From Orobanche coerulescens (Eukaryota > Streptophyta > Magnoliopsida > Lamiales > Orobanchaceae), in contig CM065815.1 of the NCBI GenBank assembly GCA_033398695.1, positions 6,132,501 to 6,196,500 on the forward strand: a DNA stretch of 64,000 bases, in the 5' to 3' direction. This document shows positions 21,672-31,981 of the stretch, one piece after another (positions within the stretch are counted from its first letter, which is position 1; each line of letters begins with the position of its first letter). The notes under the pieces are model-generated. The model was not told where the DNA came from and made no database searches. It was given only the letters and a program-made list of their open reading frames with translations. A program made the position numbers and the translations under genes.

Positions 21672-23485
21672 GGGGGGAGGGAGTGGGGCTCGGGTAAGGG
21701 GATTGGGTACTCTTACCCGAGCGGTAACACCGCCGCCGCGACATCGGGTAAGGCGGGCGGTGTTACCTTGCGGCTTCGGAAGTCGATCGGTTGGGGGGGG
21801 GTTGGTTTTCAATATACTAGCCGTTGCAATGCTAGTTGAATAAAAAAATTCCCTATAAAATCCAACCTTTTCAACTCATTTTTCAAAATAAAAACACACA
21901 AAACACAAATAAAACACACACTAATATTTCAAAAACACAAAACTATGGATTCAAGAAGAGGTAAAAACTTCCACCTCGCAACCACAACAAACTCCGTTAG
22001 GATTTAGCCCATTTTATTCTCAAGCGTCGAATCAATTTTACGTTCCACAACCTCCATCTCTGCATCCATTTTACCAATATAATATGGGTCCTCCTCAAAT
22101 GAATCCTCAACACTACAACATCACTACTACAAGCGAGTTCTCCCCGTTCGAAAACATTGATGAAGACGTAGAGTACGTGCAGAAACACAACCACTACCAA
22201 GCGAAGAAGGCGAAGATGAGGAAGTTCAAGAAGTCGATCCGAGAGGAAGAAAAAAGCATTCGGTGGGAGGAGGCCCCGTGAACTTTGGTCGCCAGACAAG
22301 AGGAGGCTTTGGCGGCGTGGATTCAAATCTCCGAATGTGGTGTTGTCGGTAATGAACAAAAGTCAAGCGGTTTTGGAAACGGATTCTCAAGCATTACGAG
22401 GGAACTATGGGTTCGAGTTCACGAACTTTTCATTCGTTGAATACCAAGTGGAAAACAATGAACACGGCCATGGGTATTTTCAACGGCTACTACCTCCAAG
22501 CGGTACAAACTATACTTTTTATTTTACGTAATCTAGATTTTTTATTTTACATAATCTATATTTTTTATTTTGTATATAATGTAGAAACGTGCTAAGGCTA
22601 GTGGGTGCAACGACTTGGACGTGGTGAGGCAAGCTGAGTCCGATTACTATACAGCCAAAAAAAGACAATTTACTCATACCTTGGCGTGGGAGATTGTCAG
22701 AGGCCATGACAAATGGACGGAGCAAGAATGTTTTCAAGATATTGCCGGTGCGACAAGCAACTCTTCAAAAAGGAAGTCGGGGGAGTATGAATCGGCAAGC
22801 AACACCGTTCCCGACATGAATGAAGACCCGAACCCTCCACTTTCATCAAGAAAGATGAAAAAGAAGCAAGGCGCATCCTCGTCGATCTCAAGTGTTGCGG
22901 ATGAAATCAACTCCTACACACAAAAGAAGACACAATATTTGAAAGAAAAACGCGAGAAGGATGCTTTGGCAAAACAATTATTGGCTACACAACTCGAGGG
23001 GGCGAAGTTCAAGAATGATCACATTCGCGATCCCGCTATGTTGGAATTCGTTGTTAACCAAAAACGTGAAATTGCGGCCAAACACGGATGGGCTTGCAAT
23101 TTTTAAGTTGTAGTTTCAACTTGTTTTAATTTCAAATTATGTAATGTTTTTTTTTTTTTAAGTTGTAGTTTCAATTTTTAAGTTGTAGTTTTTTTTTAAG
23201 TATTATGTAATATTTTTATTTTTAATGAAATGGTATGTTTTTATGTAATGTTTTTTTTAAGTATTATGTAATGTTTTTATTTTTAATGAAATGGTATGTT
23301 TTTATTTTAATATTGTATGTGATTTTATGTATTAAAAATATAAAAAAAAAATTGGGTAGTATAGGTGACCACTCCCTCCACTTAGGGTAGTGTTAGGGTA
23401 GAATTGGGTAGTTTTGAGTTGGAGGGTTTTTATTGGATAGAGGTGAGGTGACACCTAGGGTATTAGGTGACCACTCCCTCACCCT
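21672..23485 (+). mobile_element. PIF/Harbinger-type element
   Basis: Terminal inverted repeats are GGGGGGAGGGAGTGG at the left and CCACTCCCTCACCCT at the right. They are flanked by TAA on both sides (21669-21671, 23486-23488), the 3-bp duplication made by Harbinger transposases. A second CCACTCCCTCCACTTAGGG at about 23370 suggests a nested or duplicated right end. The interior encodes only the SANT/NAM-like accessory protein. No DDE transposase is present, so the element is non-autonomous. Confidence 0.82.
21945..23106 (+). pseudogene. Harbinger ORF (SANT + NAM-associated C-terminal domain)
   Basis: The ATG at 21945 ('MDSRRG') starts the typical protein. A frameshift follows almost at once, then Pro/Gln-rich sequence and an acidic stretch 'SPFENIDEDVEYV'. 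The SANT/trihelix-like region ('SSRTFHSLNTKWK') is split across frames near 22250-22500. An intron fits 22503-22584 (GT...AG). The last exon, to 23106, is intact and gives 'AESDYYTAKKRQFTHTLAWE' and a basic coiled tail, as in NAM-associated proteins (often labelled glutathione S-transferase T3-like). Such proteins bind DNA and assist the Harbinger transposase. At least two frameshifts make it a pseudogene. Confidence 0.75.
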
Positions 23486-24921
23486 TAAGAGCGTGTTCGT
23501 GTTCCGCAAGCGGTTTGTAGTATCTTATCATTTTAACCAATCAAAAAAACTAATAAAGATTAAAAAAAATAATAAAGATTTTATAATTAGGAGTAGGTCC
23601 CTCTATTAAACATGTTTTTTTTATATCGAGGTTCCAAGCTTACACCTGATTAGTTCTCGGGATAACAGCTTCGGCCCGACAGTACTGATACCAGTTAAAT
23701 CGCGAGATGTGTATCTGGCTCGCAGGTTCTTAAATATCCTCAACTACCGCGCACAAGGAGCGTCCCTCAAGTGATTCCTCCATGCTGGATCCCCTCAAAT
23801 CCAACTGCATGGTCCCACCGAGATCTGGTCTCCCACACTGCCGCTTGAAGCCCTCAATATTTAATTGTTCTATCAACGTACCTCGGAGGGCTAGGACTTA
23901 AACCTTAGTCAAAGACTAAGGGATCATTGGGCCTTGAGAAATTCAATTCCAAAGTGTTGGCACCAAGAATTATTGGTCATTTATATACTTTGTAGGTACT
24001 TTTGTGGCGATATACAAGCAAGACACACGTTCGAACCCCTACAACCAACTAATTGATGCACTTGGACTTAAGTGGACGCGAAAAAGTGCAACAACAAACG
24101 TGTTATAGGGGGACACGACCAGGGCCGTATTGGGCACACGGGCCATGTCCGTTGGCCGTGTTATATTCAGGGGAGCATGAGACAGCCAGTGCTGACTTGG
24201 TCAAAATGCGGATTTTTAACTTGGGACCTCTTTGGGAAAGCTCTAAATACAAGAAAGCTATTATTCATCATATTTCAGTCTTGGTGAGCCAAAGAGAACC
24301 AAGAAGAGAAGATTCAAGATAAGAGGAGGAATATCTTCAAGAAATCAAGGCGGGTCGAGAGATTTATCTGAATTCCAAGTTTTATTTCTTCGGCCCACCC
24401 TCGTTGTTGACCATGTGGAATATTAATATGTCTATGTATTTTTATTTCATCATTTCCGACTAGATTTATAGATTTTGGGCATGGGAGTAAATTAATTATG
24501 AAGGGTTTATGAAGATTTATTCGAATTAAATATTTTGCATATAAGGAAGAGGCTTACAAGTTAACCGATTAAACCTAGTAATTAAATAAAATTATTGTCT
24601 TATAAGCTCTTTATTAAACTTGGTCTATCTATCTTACTCTTGGCTAAAATTTTATTTTTTATTTTTTATTTTAGATTAAAAACTCTATCCAACTCAATTT
24701 CTAAATAAAATTGAATTGCTATAATCTAGTATTCAATAAGATCGAATGTTAATTTATAAATAATACAAAAAAAATATTACAGTTAGAAAAATGCATGGGA
24801 TAAATGCACTACACGTGGCTTACATGGATGGTACATATTGATGCACTAGATGGAACATCGATCTGCATCGTTCATACACGTCACGTATAGTGGCTCCGAC
24901 AAGAGATGCACTACCTGAGGT
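23486..24921. other. intergenic, unclassified repeats
   Basis: About 23630-24050 has higher GC and a GTTCGAACCCC string (24022-24036) resembling a pol III B box, so a worn SINE is possible but unproven. About 24053-24560 looks like retrotransposon LTR or untranslated sequence, but no ends were found. The rest is AT-rich with no gene. Confidence 0.4.
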
Positions 24922-25664
24922 TAGGGGTGTTCAAAAATACCCGACCCGAACTACCCGGCCCAAATACCCGATGACCCGAACTAAATATTTCGGGTATTTT
25001 TAAAATTTTTAAATTTTTTGGGCAGTACCACCGAAAAAAGTCATATAATCGGGCGGGTCATGGGCCGACTTGTTGCGTAAATTCGTACCGAAAACCCGAT
25101 TATTTTTTAATAATTAGTTTTTTTTATAAATTTAATTATTTAATTTGCAATTATATGAAATTTTATCTTTCAACTAATATGAAATATATTTAATATGAGA
25201 ATACATGTTAATGTATTTTCACTCATGGTATTTATTCTCACTAGTTTGGAAATTTATAAAATCTTTAAATAAAAATAATATATTCTTTCATATATATAAT
25301 TAAATATTGAATTAAGCATAATTATATAATAAAAAAAAATGATATATATAAAAAGATTTAGTTAGTTTTGAAATTTACTTATTGTACGGACAATATGTAT
25401 AATGTATTTACTACTCGGGGAATTAATTTATATAATAAATTTTAAAATAAATTTATATTAAAATTACAAATTATCTATAAAAATTTAAAATTAGTGGTAT
25501 TAAATTTTGGTAGATTCTATGACGACCAGAAAAAATAGAATGCCGCTTTTTAGTGCCCGACTTTTCGGGTCGTGTCACGGGCCGAATTTTTCATTACCCG
25601 AAAAACCGGGTACTCGTAAATTCGAGTACCCGAAAAACCGGGTACCCAGTTATGAACACCCCTA
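24922..25664. mobile_element. hAT-type MITE
   Basis: The ends are TAGGGGTGTTCA and TGAACACCCCTA, with a perfect 8-bp duplication CCTGAGGT (24914-24921, 25665-25672). The two ends are built of ACCCGAA / TTCGGGT motifs (for example GAAAAACCGGGTACTCG) around an AT-rich core. No coding sequence. Confidence 0.92.
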
Positions 25665-25896
25665 CCTGAGGTGTACCATGAACCCAACCATATATATCAC
25701 TTTGCCTTGTTTCTTTTTTTCCTCTCCAATCCCAAAACAAGAAAAGAAGAAAGAAAAATAAACTATACCCAAATGACATTATATTTTATTAATAAAAATC
25801 TCATTCTTGGTTACATGTGAGAAAAAAGTAAAACAATGAGCCCCTAGGTGAGGATATATATATATATATACATATGTATATATATATATATATATA
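25665..25896. other. short spacer ending in (TA)n
   Basis: Non-coding. The last 50 bases are a (TA)n-like run into which the MULE inserted. Confidence 0.5.
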
Positions 25897-26087
25897 GAAA
25901 TAGCTTGTTTTGCCCTTTGACATTTAGTAATATTATTTTCTGCCCCAAATTTAGTAACAACTCTTTTGATACCCAAATTGTCTAAATTGACCTTTACTCG
26001 AATAAAATTCGAGTCATATATTATAATTTCGAGTAATATAATTTCGAGTCAACTTCAAAAAAACAATATCGAGTCCAATTCGTGTCA
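25897..26087. repeat. MULE left terminal inverted repeat
   Basis: It pairs with 36165-36355 at high identity, with only scattered substitutions and small indels visible. It starts just inside a (TA)n run. The first three bases are the least certain. Confidence 0.85.
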
Positions 26088-26840
26088 CCCGAATACAATT
26101 CGGGACATGTATAAAAAAAAATCGGGTTACACGAGTCCAATTCATGTCACCCGAATATAATTCGGGACATGTAAATAAAAAAAAGTCTCCCGAATTCATT
26201 CGGGAGATGTAAAATAAATCTGATAAATTCGAGTAATAAATTCGGGTTACCGAATATATTACTCGAATATTCGGGTTATACGAAAAAAAAAAAATTCGGG
26301 AGATGTAAAATAAATCTGATAAATTCGAGTAATAAGAATATTCGGGTTATACGAAAAAAAAAAATCGGGAGATGTAAAATAAATCTGATAAATTCGAGTA
26401 ATAAATTCGGGTTACCCGAATTTATTACTCGAATATTCGGGTTATACGAAAAAAAAGAAAATTCGGGTAAGAATTTAATACTCGAATACCAGGTTATACG
26501 AAAAAAAAAAAAAAAAAAAATTCGGGTAACCCGAATATTCGGGTTATACGAAAAAAAAAAAATCGAGAGATGTAAAATAAATCTGATAAATTCGAGTAAT
26601 AAGAATATTCGGGTTATACGAAAAAAAAAAAAAATTCGGGAGATGTAAAATAAATCTGATAAATTCGAGTAATAAATTCGGGTTACCCGAATTTATTACT
26701 CGAATATTCGGGTTATACGAAAAAAGAAAAAAAAAATTCGGGTAAGAATTTATTACTCAAATACCGGGTTATACGAAAAAAAAAAAAAAATCGGGTAACC
26801 CGAATATTCGGGTTATACGAAGAAAAAAAAAATCGGAGTT
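26088..26840. repeat. MULE left subterminal palindromic array
   Basis: This array of about 750 bp repeats TTCGGGTTACCCGAA, TTCGAGTAATAA, CGGGTTATACG and CGGGAGATGTAAAATAAATC in units of roughly 90-130 bp separated by A tracts. Two copies of a 37-bp near-perfect palindrome lie at 26395-26431 and 26666-26702, each with 18-bp arms and a single central base. It has no coding potential. Confidence 0.93.
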
Positions 26841-27128
26841 CCCTTTAAAACAATACTCGATAGCTTCTTCTTCATCTCCTTCCTCACGAATCTCCTTCCT
26901 CACGAATCTTCTTCACGAGTTTCACGAAACAAAGACTTCATTCTTCACGAATCGAGTTTCACGAAAACAATACTCGAACGGGCTTCTTCTTCACGAATCC
27001 GAATCGAGTTTCACGAAAACATTCTTCCCAGTCGTCTTCTTCTTCCTTCTTCACGAGTTTCACGAATCTGTGGAATTCGAGTTTCACGAATCTTAGTTTC
27101 AAGAATCCGAATTATTTCCTCATCCTCG
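26841..27128 (+). promoter_or_regulatory. leader/promoter of the ULP-like gene
   Basis: TTTAAAACAATACTCG at 26855 is followed by a TTC/ACGAA-rich leader with repeated TTCACGAATC motifs, then the ATG at 27129. A leader rich in CTTCTTC is typical of plant transcripts. The promoter itself is not proven. Confidence 0.4.
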
Positions 27129-29108
27129 ATGGCGAATTCGACCTCCCCGAATAGCGCATTGCCGCTTAGCCAAGCCGCTTCTTGCTGCCACGCCACCGCT
27201 GCCAGCTGCCGCTTCGACGCCGGCCGCACCGAAAACCGTAAGATTTTATTTTCGTGTCACTCGAGTATGCTCGTTGCTCGATTTTGGTTTACACATTTTA
27301 TATTTGATTTACACGATTTGCATTCGAATTATAAGATTTGCATTCGATTTACACGATGAAAAAATAAATTAAAATAGAGAAATTTGAATTTGGGAATTAA
27401 GTAGCGCCGGTCAACCCCAAATACTTATCGTGTGTTGATATCGTAACTATTGTTTATGTATGAATTGATATCGATTGAATTGATGTCGTGTTGAATTGAT
27501 TATTTATGTAACCTTGGTAATTCGTATTCGAGTTTCAATTCGAATTTGGGAATGTTATAAATATGGATATGTTTTCGAATTTAGTTAGTTTGTTTCCTTT
27601 AGTTAGTTTATTTCGTTTAGTTAGTTTAGTTCGTTTTTTTTTTTTATTTGTCTTACTCGAATATAGTTTATAAGTTACTCAAATTGGACTAATGGTCTTC
27701 CACAATTAGAACGACGCAAATTTATTTATGATTATTCGAATTGACATAAAACTACTAGAATTAGGATGACTCGGATTGTATTAGAATGTCTCGAATTGCA
27801 TTAGATGATTGAAATTGAATTAGGATGTCTCAAGTTGAATTAGAATAACTCGATGGAAATAAATCGAATAAATCATACTGTTACTCGAATTATCCACTTA
27901 CTTTTTCCCGATTACATATTACTTCAATACACCTGCATGAAGCTAAAATTAAGATAAATTTGAATCGGCAGGTTGTTTGGAAGAGGCCGAATATGCGAGG
28001 TTCGAAATGCTCCATAAATGGGTATGTTAGGTTAGGGATTGTTAAGACGATTGTTCTTTGAGTCATGAGTGTAGGTGATGACACTATTAGGGAGTTTAGT
28101 TTGTCGTGTCTTGGATACTTTGTACGTGTGGAGTGGGGGGGGTTTGTATCTAATGCCGCATTGCATGCCTTGTTCTCGAGCGAGGTAATTAGGCGGATGC
28201 ACAGCCGATGAGTTTTGGTTTAGGCTCGGTCATCGATTTATTCGATTTTCTAGATATGAGTATGCGTTAGTCACCGGCTTGCGATTCGGAGACTCGACTT
28301 TGATGTACACGGAACGATGTTCCACCGGAGGAGCGTGTACGATCGGTATCCGTTGCTCGGTGGTGGGGGCGGATGTTAGACCGTATTCGTGATCGATTTC
28401 TTCTGGATATTTTAGAGAGCATCCGGTGATGCGCCAAGGTCGCTAAGGTCTTTGTGTCCGCTATTTGATATTCGGTGTGGATGGTGGCAAGCGTATTCTT
28501 GGCCGGTGGTTGTGGACATTGGTTGAGGACCGACTCGGTGGGAGAGCTTTCCATGGGGCTTATATTCATATCGATTTTGGTTACGTATTTGAGCGATGTT
28601 CCCAGAGGTCCCCATTGTTCTGGATCCGAGTTACCATTTTTATGGTAACATATACGCTATTATGGTACGTCCTCACATTCATTAACTTAATTATATACTC
28701 AAACTCGGAATAAATATTGTTATTGTTTCTTATGTTGGGATTCAATTATTGTTTTCGGATATGGGCTTGCGAGGCTATACCTTCGTTAGGCTCTAAATGT
28801 GGGACCATGCTCGGAGCTTCTTTCATCCAGCGACCTCGTTGTACATTTGGAAGTTGAAGAAGGCTGGTCATGTTGATTTTACCACATTCTTCGATGATGA
28901 GGTAATCAATTATAGGTTTTCAATACGTAAAAACTTTTGTAGATATTTAAGGTAATAATTACGAAAATGAATCATTGAATTATATTTAGATTGATTGTTT
29001 TGAGGTGTTATCTCCGACACACGAGGAGGAGCGAGAGCTGTATATGCGATCCATTAGTGATCTTTGCCAATGCGAGTGCGATATACGCACGGGATGGCCC
29101 TATGCAAG

Positions 29109-29160
29109 AAGGGTGTGGGGAAGGGGAAGGGGAAGGGGAAGGGAAGGGGAAGGGGAGGGC
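29109..29160 (+). repeat. (GGGGAA)n simple repeat in the ULP-like gene
   Basis: A purine run of GGGGAA/GGGAAG units that would read as a Gly/Glu/Lys linker. It is a likely site of slippage frameshifts. Confidence 0.9.
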
Positions 29161-29717
29161 TCGTGATGGTGATGCTTACATCGGTGATCTAGCCGGAGGC
29201 GTATTGTCCGGCGGACATCCGGTCGGTTATTTCGACCTATATATCTTACTCATGGACGTGAGTCATCGAAGAGCCTCGTGAGCTGTGCATACTTGATTTG
29301 CCGCCCCATAGTTCTCCGATACGGGTTCCGCACTGCATCGCATCTTCTTCGGCACGGTACTCGGGAGATCTGCGACACGATTTTGATACTCTTTTCACCC
29401 ATATCCGTGCATATATGGATTCATCGGTCGGCAGATGCGTTGATATGTTGATGACGCGATGAGCAAGTTATGTCGACATATTGATGAGGTAGTGGGCGAT
29501 CTGCTCCTCTTGATACGCCGGCATGGGACTTTGGAGGTATTAATGATCTTATGCGCGATTTTCCTTCTCATGCCTCGATTCCAGAGCCTCGATTTGACGG
29601 AGCGCCTATTCCCCGAGGCGAGAGAGAGTCCCCGACGGCGGATCATCGTTGCCGACAGACTCGTGTGGATGGAGTGTCGTCTCCGCCGAGCGGCATGTGG
29701 GTGTCCCTAGCCCCGGC

Positions 29718-29840
29718 GGAGCATCGGTCCCGGTAGAGCGCACTGCGAGTCTCGATCATCATGCTGATGGAGCCTCGGTCCCGGTAGAGCGCACTGTGAG
29801 TCTCGATCATCATGCTGATGGAGCCTCGGTCCCGATAGTT
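29718..29840 (+). repeat. 51-bp tandem repeat in the ULP-like linker
   Basis: There are two full copies and a partial third, each encoding a 17-residue unit 'GASVPVERT(A/V)SLDHHAD'. The length is a multiple of three, so copy changes keep the frame. Confidence 0.93.
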
Positions 29841-31192
29841 ACCCCCCCGGTTCTTCCTGCTGAGACGTTGATGACAGCACCATAGATTGCCCCTAGGTCT
29901 CGACCATCCTCTTCCACTGCGGATCTGAGCCCTATCCCGCTTGAGTACTCTCTTATTTCTATTCGAGCAGATGCGAGTGCTGTGCCTAGACTGCTGTATA
30001 GGTCATACAGACCGCATTCCCCCTTCTCGACCACTGTAGTTCGGAAGAGGAATGACTTGGATGAGGACGCGTATAACAGGTGGTTGGACAGCGGCGAGAG
30101 GTGAGTTAAATTGTAAATTCAATATTATTTACTAAAATTGTCCGTACTTAAACAAAAAGTAAATTGTAGTGTCAATGTTGGTGCTGCATTCGGAGCTAGT
30201 GCCTCCTGGTTTATGATGCTACAGGACGGATCCAGATTGATAGATACAGAAGTAAGTCTTTCAATTTATATGTAGGTAATCTCTTATTGAAATGTGTAGT
30301 TATTGAAAATGTTTAAATTATTCTTAATTTAAATGATATCCAGCATCTGGATGCATATATGGGGATCCTACAGTTTTATCCCGGATTTGTTGGCGTGCGA
30401 TGGCTCGATGATTGGGCCGCTCATAGGGTTTTGGTTCATACGAGCTTCTTGGTAATGAAAAAATATTAATAAATTTATTCCAAATTAATTGAGTGCTTCG
30501 TTACTGACAAAATTATTTTATATTAGGCCACGTGTATCAATGTATGGAATAACTCCAATAGGAGAGGTGCTTCATTGAGTATTGACGATGATGATCTCGA
30601 TTTCTTGATCAGACACGTTCACGGTCTGAGACCATTTTGGGGCGATCATCGCCCATGGTGGGAGTTACGCGAGGTGATAATTTATTGCATAATTTGTTAT
30701 TTATTTGTATTAGTTATTCGTGTGATATTGTGCTGACAATGTACTTTTTGAACAATCCAGGTGTTGACCATCTGGAATACGTCTCCGGAGTCCTCGAGCG
30801 GACATTGGGTTGTTCTCCGCATTATACTCGAGGAGGGTATCATCATCATGCACGATTCTCTGCGCGGGAACACGATGCATATTGGAAGTTGAGATCGCGG
30901 CGGTCATCGGGTATATGTCGCTTACTTCCTACCATTCTACAAGTCTGGATTTTCTGAGCGCCGCCACGATATCACCCGGTGACTTCGTTTGAGTTGCTAC
31001 ACCGAGGAAGGATTTATGCTATGCTCGGGATGACTCGACCTCTTGTGGTGCGTATTCTATACGGACTATAGAGTCTCTCGTTAATGATCTTTCTCTCATG
31101 GAAAGACCGAGGCGGATATTTATGCATTTAGAGGACGTATGGCCCGATCTATATGGAGGTTTAGCGATGATATAGATATCAGTAGTGTGTGA

Positions 31193-31981
31193 TCCCACTA
31201 GTTTATTTATACGGTGGGATGATAGAGATTAGTGATAGTATTAGCGATGATGTAAATACTGATTTCGTTTTTATAATGATTATTGTGTATCAATTTTAAC
31301 TTATTGATGGTTACTATATGTTACTTAATCAATTTGAAATTTGAAATATTACTAACCGATTTGAAATTGAACCTAACCAATTTGAAATTAAACTTAATCA
31401 ATTTGAAATTTGAACTTAGTCGATTGAAATTGAACATAATCTGTTCAAATTGAACCTAACCGATTTGAAATTGAACCTAACCAATTTGAAATTAAACTTA
31501 ATCAATTTGAAATTAAACTTAATCAATTTGAAATTAAACTTAATCGGTGCAAATAAAACGTTATTGATTCAATTTTAACTTAATCAATTTGAAATTCGAA
31601 CTTAGTCGATTGAAATTGAACATAATCTATTCAAATTGAACCTAACCGATTTGAAATTGAACCTAACCAATTTGAAATTAAACTTAATCAATTTGAAATT
31701 AAACTTAATCGGTTCAAATAAAACGTAATTGATTCAATTTTAACTTAATCAATTTGAAATTCGAACTTAGTCGATTGAAATTGAACATAATCTGTTCAAA
31801 TTGAACCTAACCGATTTGAAATTGAACCTAACCAATTTGAAATTAAACTTAATCAATTTGAAATTAAACTTAATCGGTTCAAATAAAACGTAATTGATTC
31901 AATTTTAACTTAATCAATTTAAAATTTGAACTTAGTTGATTCAAATAAAACGTAATTTGATTCAAATAAATGTAACTAATT
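31193..31981. repeat. tandem repeat spacer between the convergent MULE genes
   Basis: About 31330-31975 is built from 20-22-bp units such as AATTTGAAATTAAACTTAAT and TTGAACCTAACC. These form a higher-order repeat: the phrase GAACTTAGTCGATTGAAATT recurs at 31412, 31598 and 31763, with spacings of about 186 and 165 bp. The region separates the 3' ends of the ULP-like and transposase genes and may hold both terminators. Confidence 0.88.

Larger units (their letters stand above)
27129..31192 (+). pseudogene. ULP1-like (C48) cysteine protease gene of the MULE
   Basis: Exon 1 (27129-27237) starts 'MANSTSPNSALPLSQ'. After a 0.7-kb intron the next exon begins near 27972. A DUF1985-like region follows: 'GYFVRVEWGGFVSNAALHAL' and 'YEYALVTGLRFGD' in shifted frames (28085-28300). 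A linker contains a 51-nt tandem repeat (29718-29840). The protease domain includes 'DAYMGILQFYPGF' (30350-30390), 'LRPFWGDHRPWW', 'GHWVVLRI' with catalytic His at 30803-30805, 'HDSL' with Asp at 30854-30856, and 'SCGAYSIRTIE' with catalytic Cys at 31044-31046. The His-Asp-Cys order and spacing fit ULP1 SUMO-protease-like families. Single-base frameshifts (at about 28200, 28390, 30895 and 31090) disable this copy. Role in the element is unknown. Confidence 0.78.

Noticed and set aside
26088..26840. CRISPR-like array
   Set aside because: Repeats and spacers are not uniform, units are palindromic and TE-subterminal, and the host is a plant nucleus.
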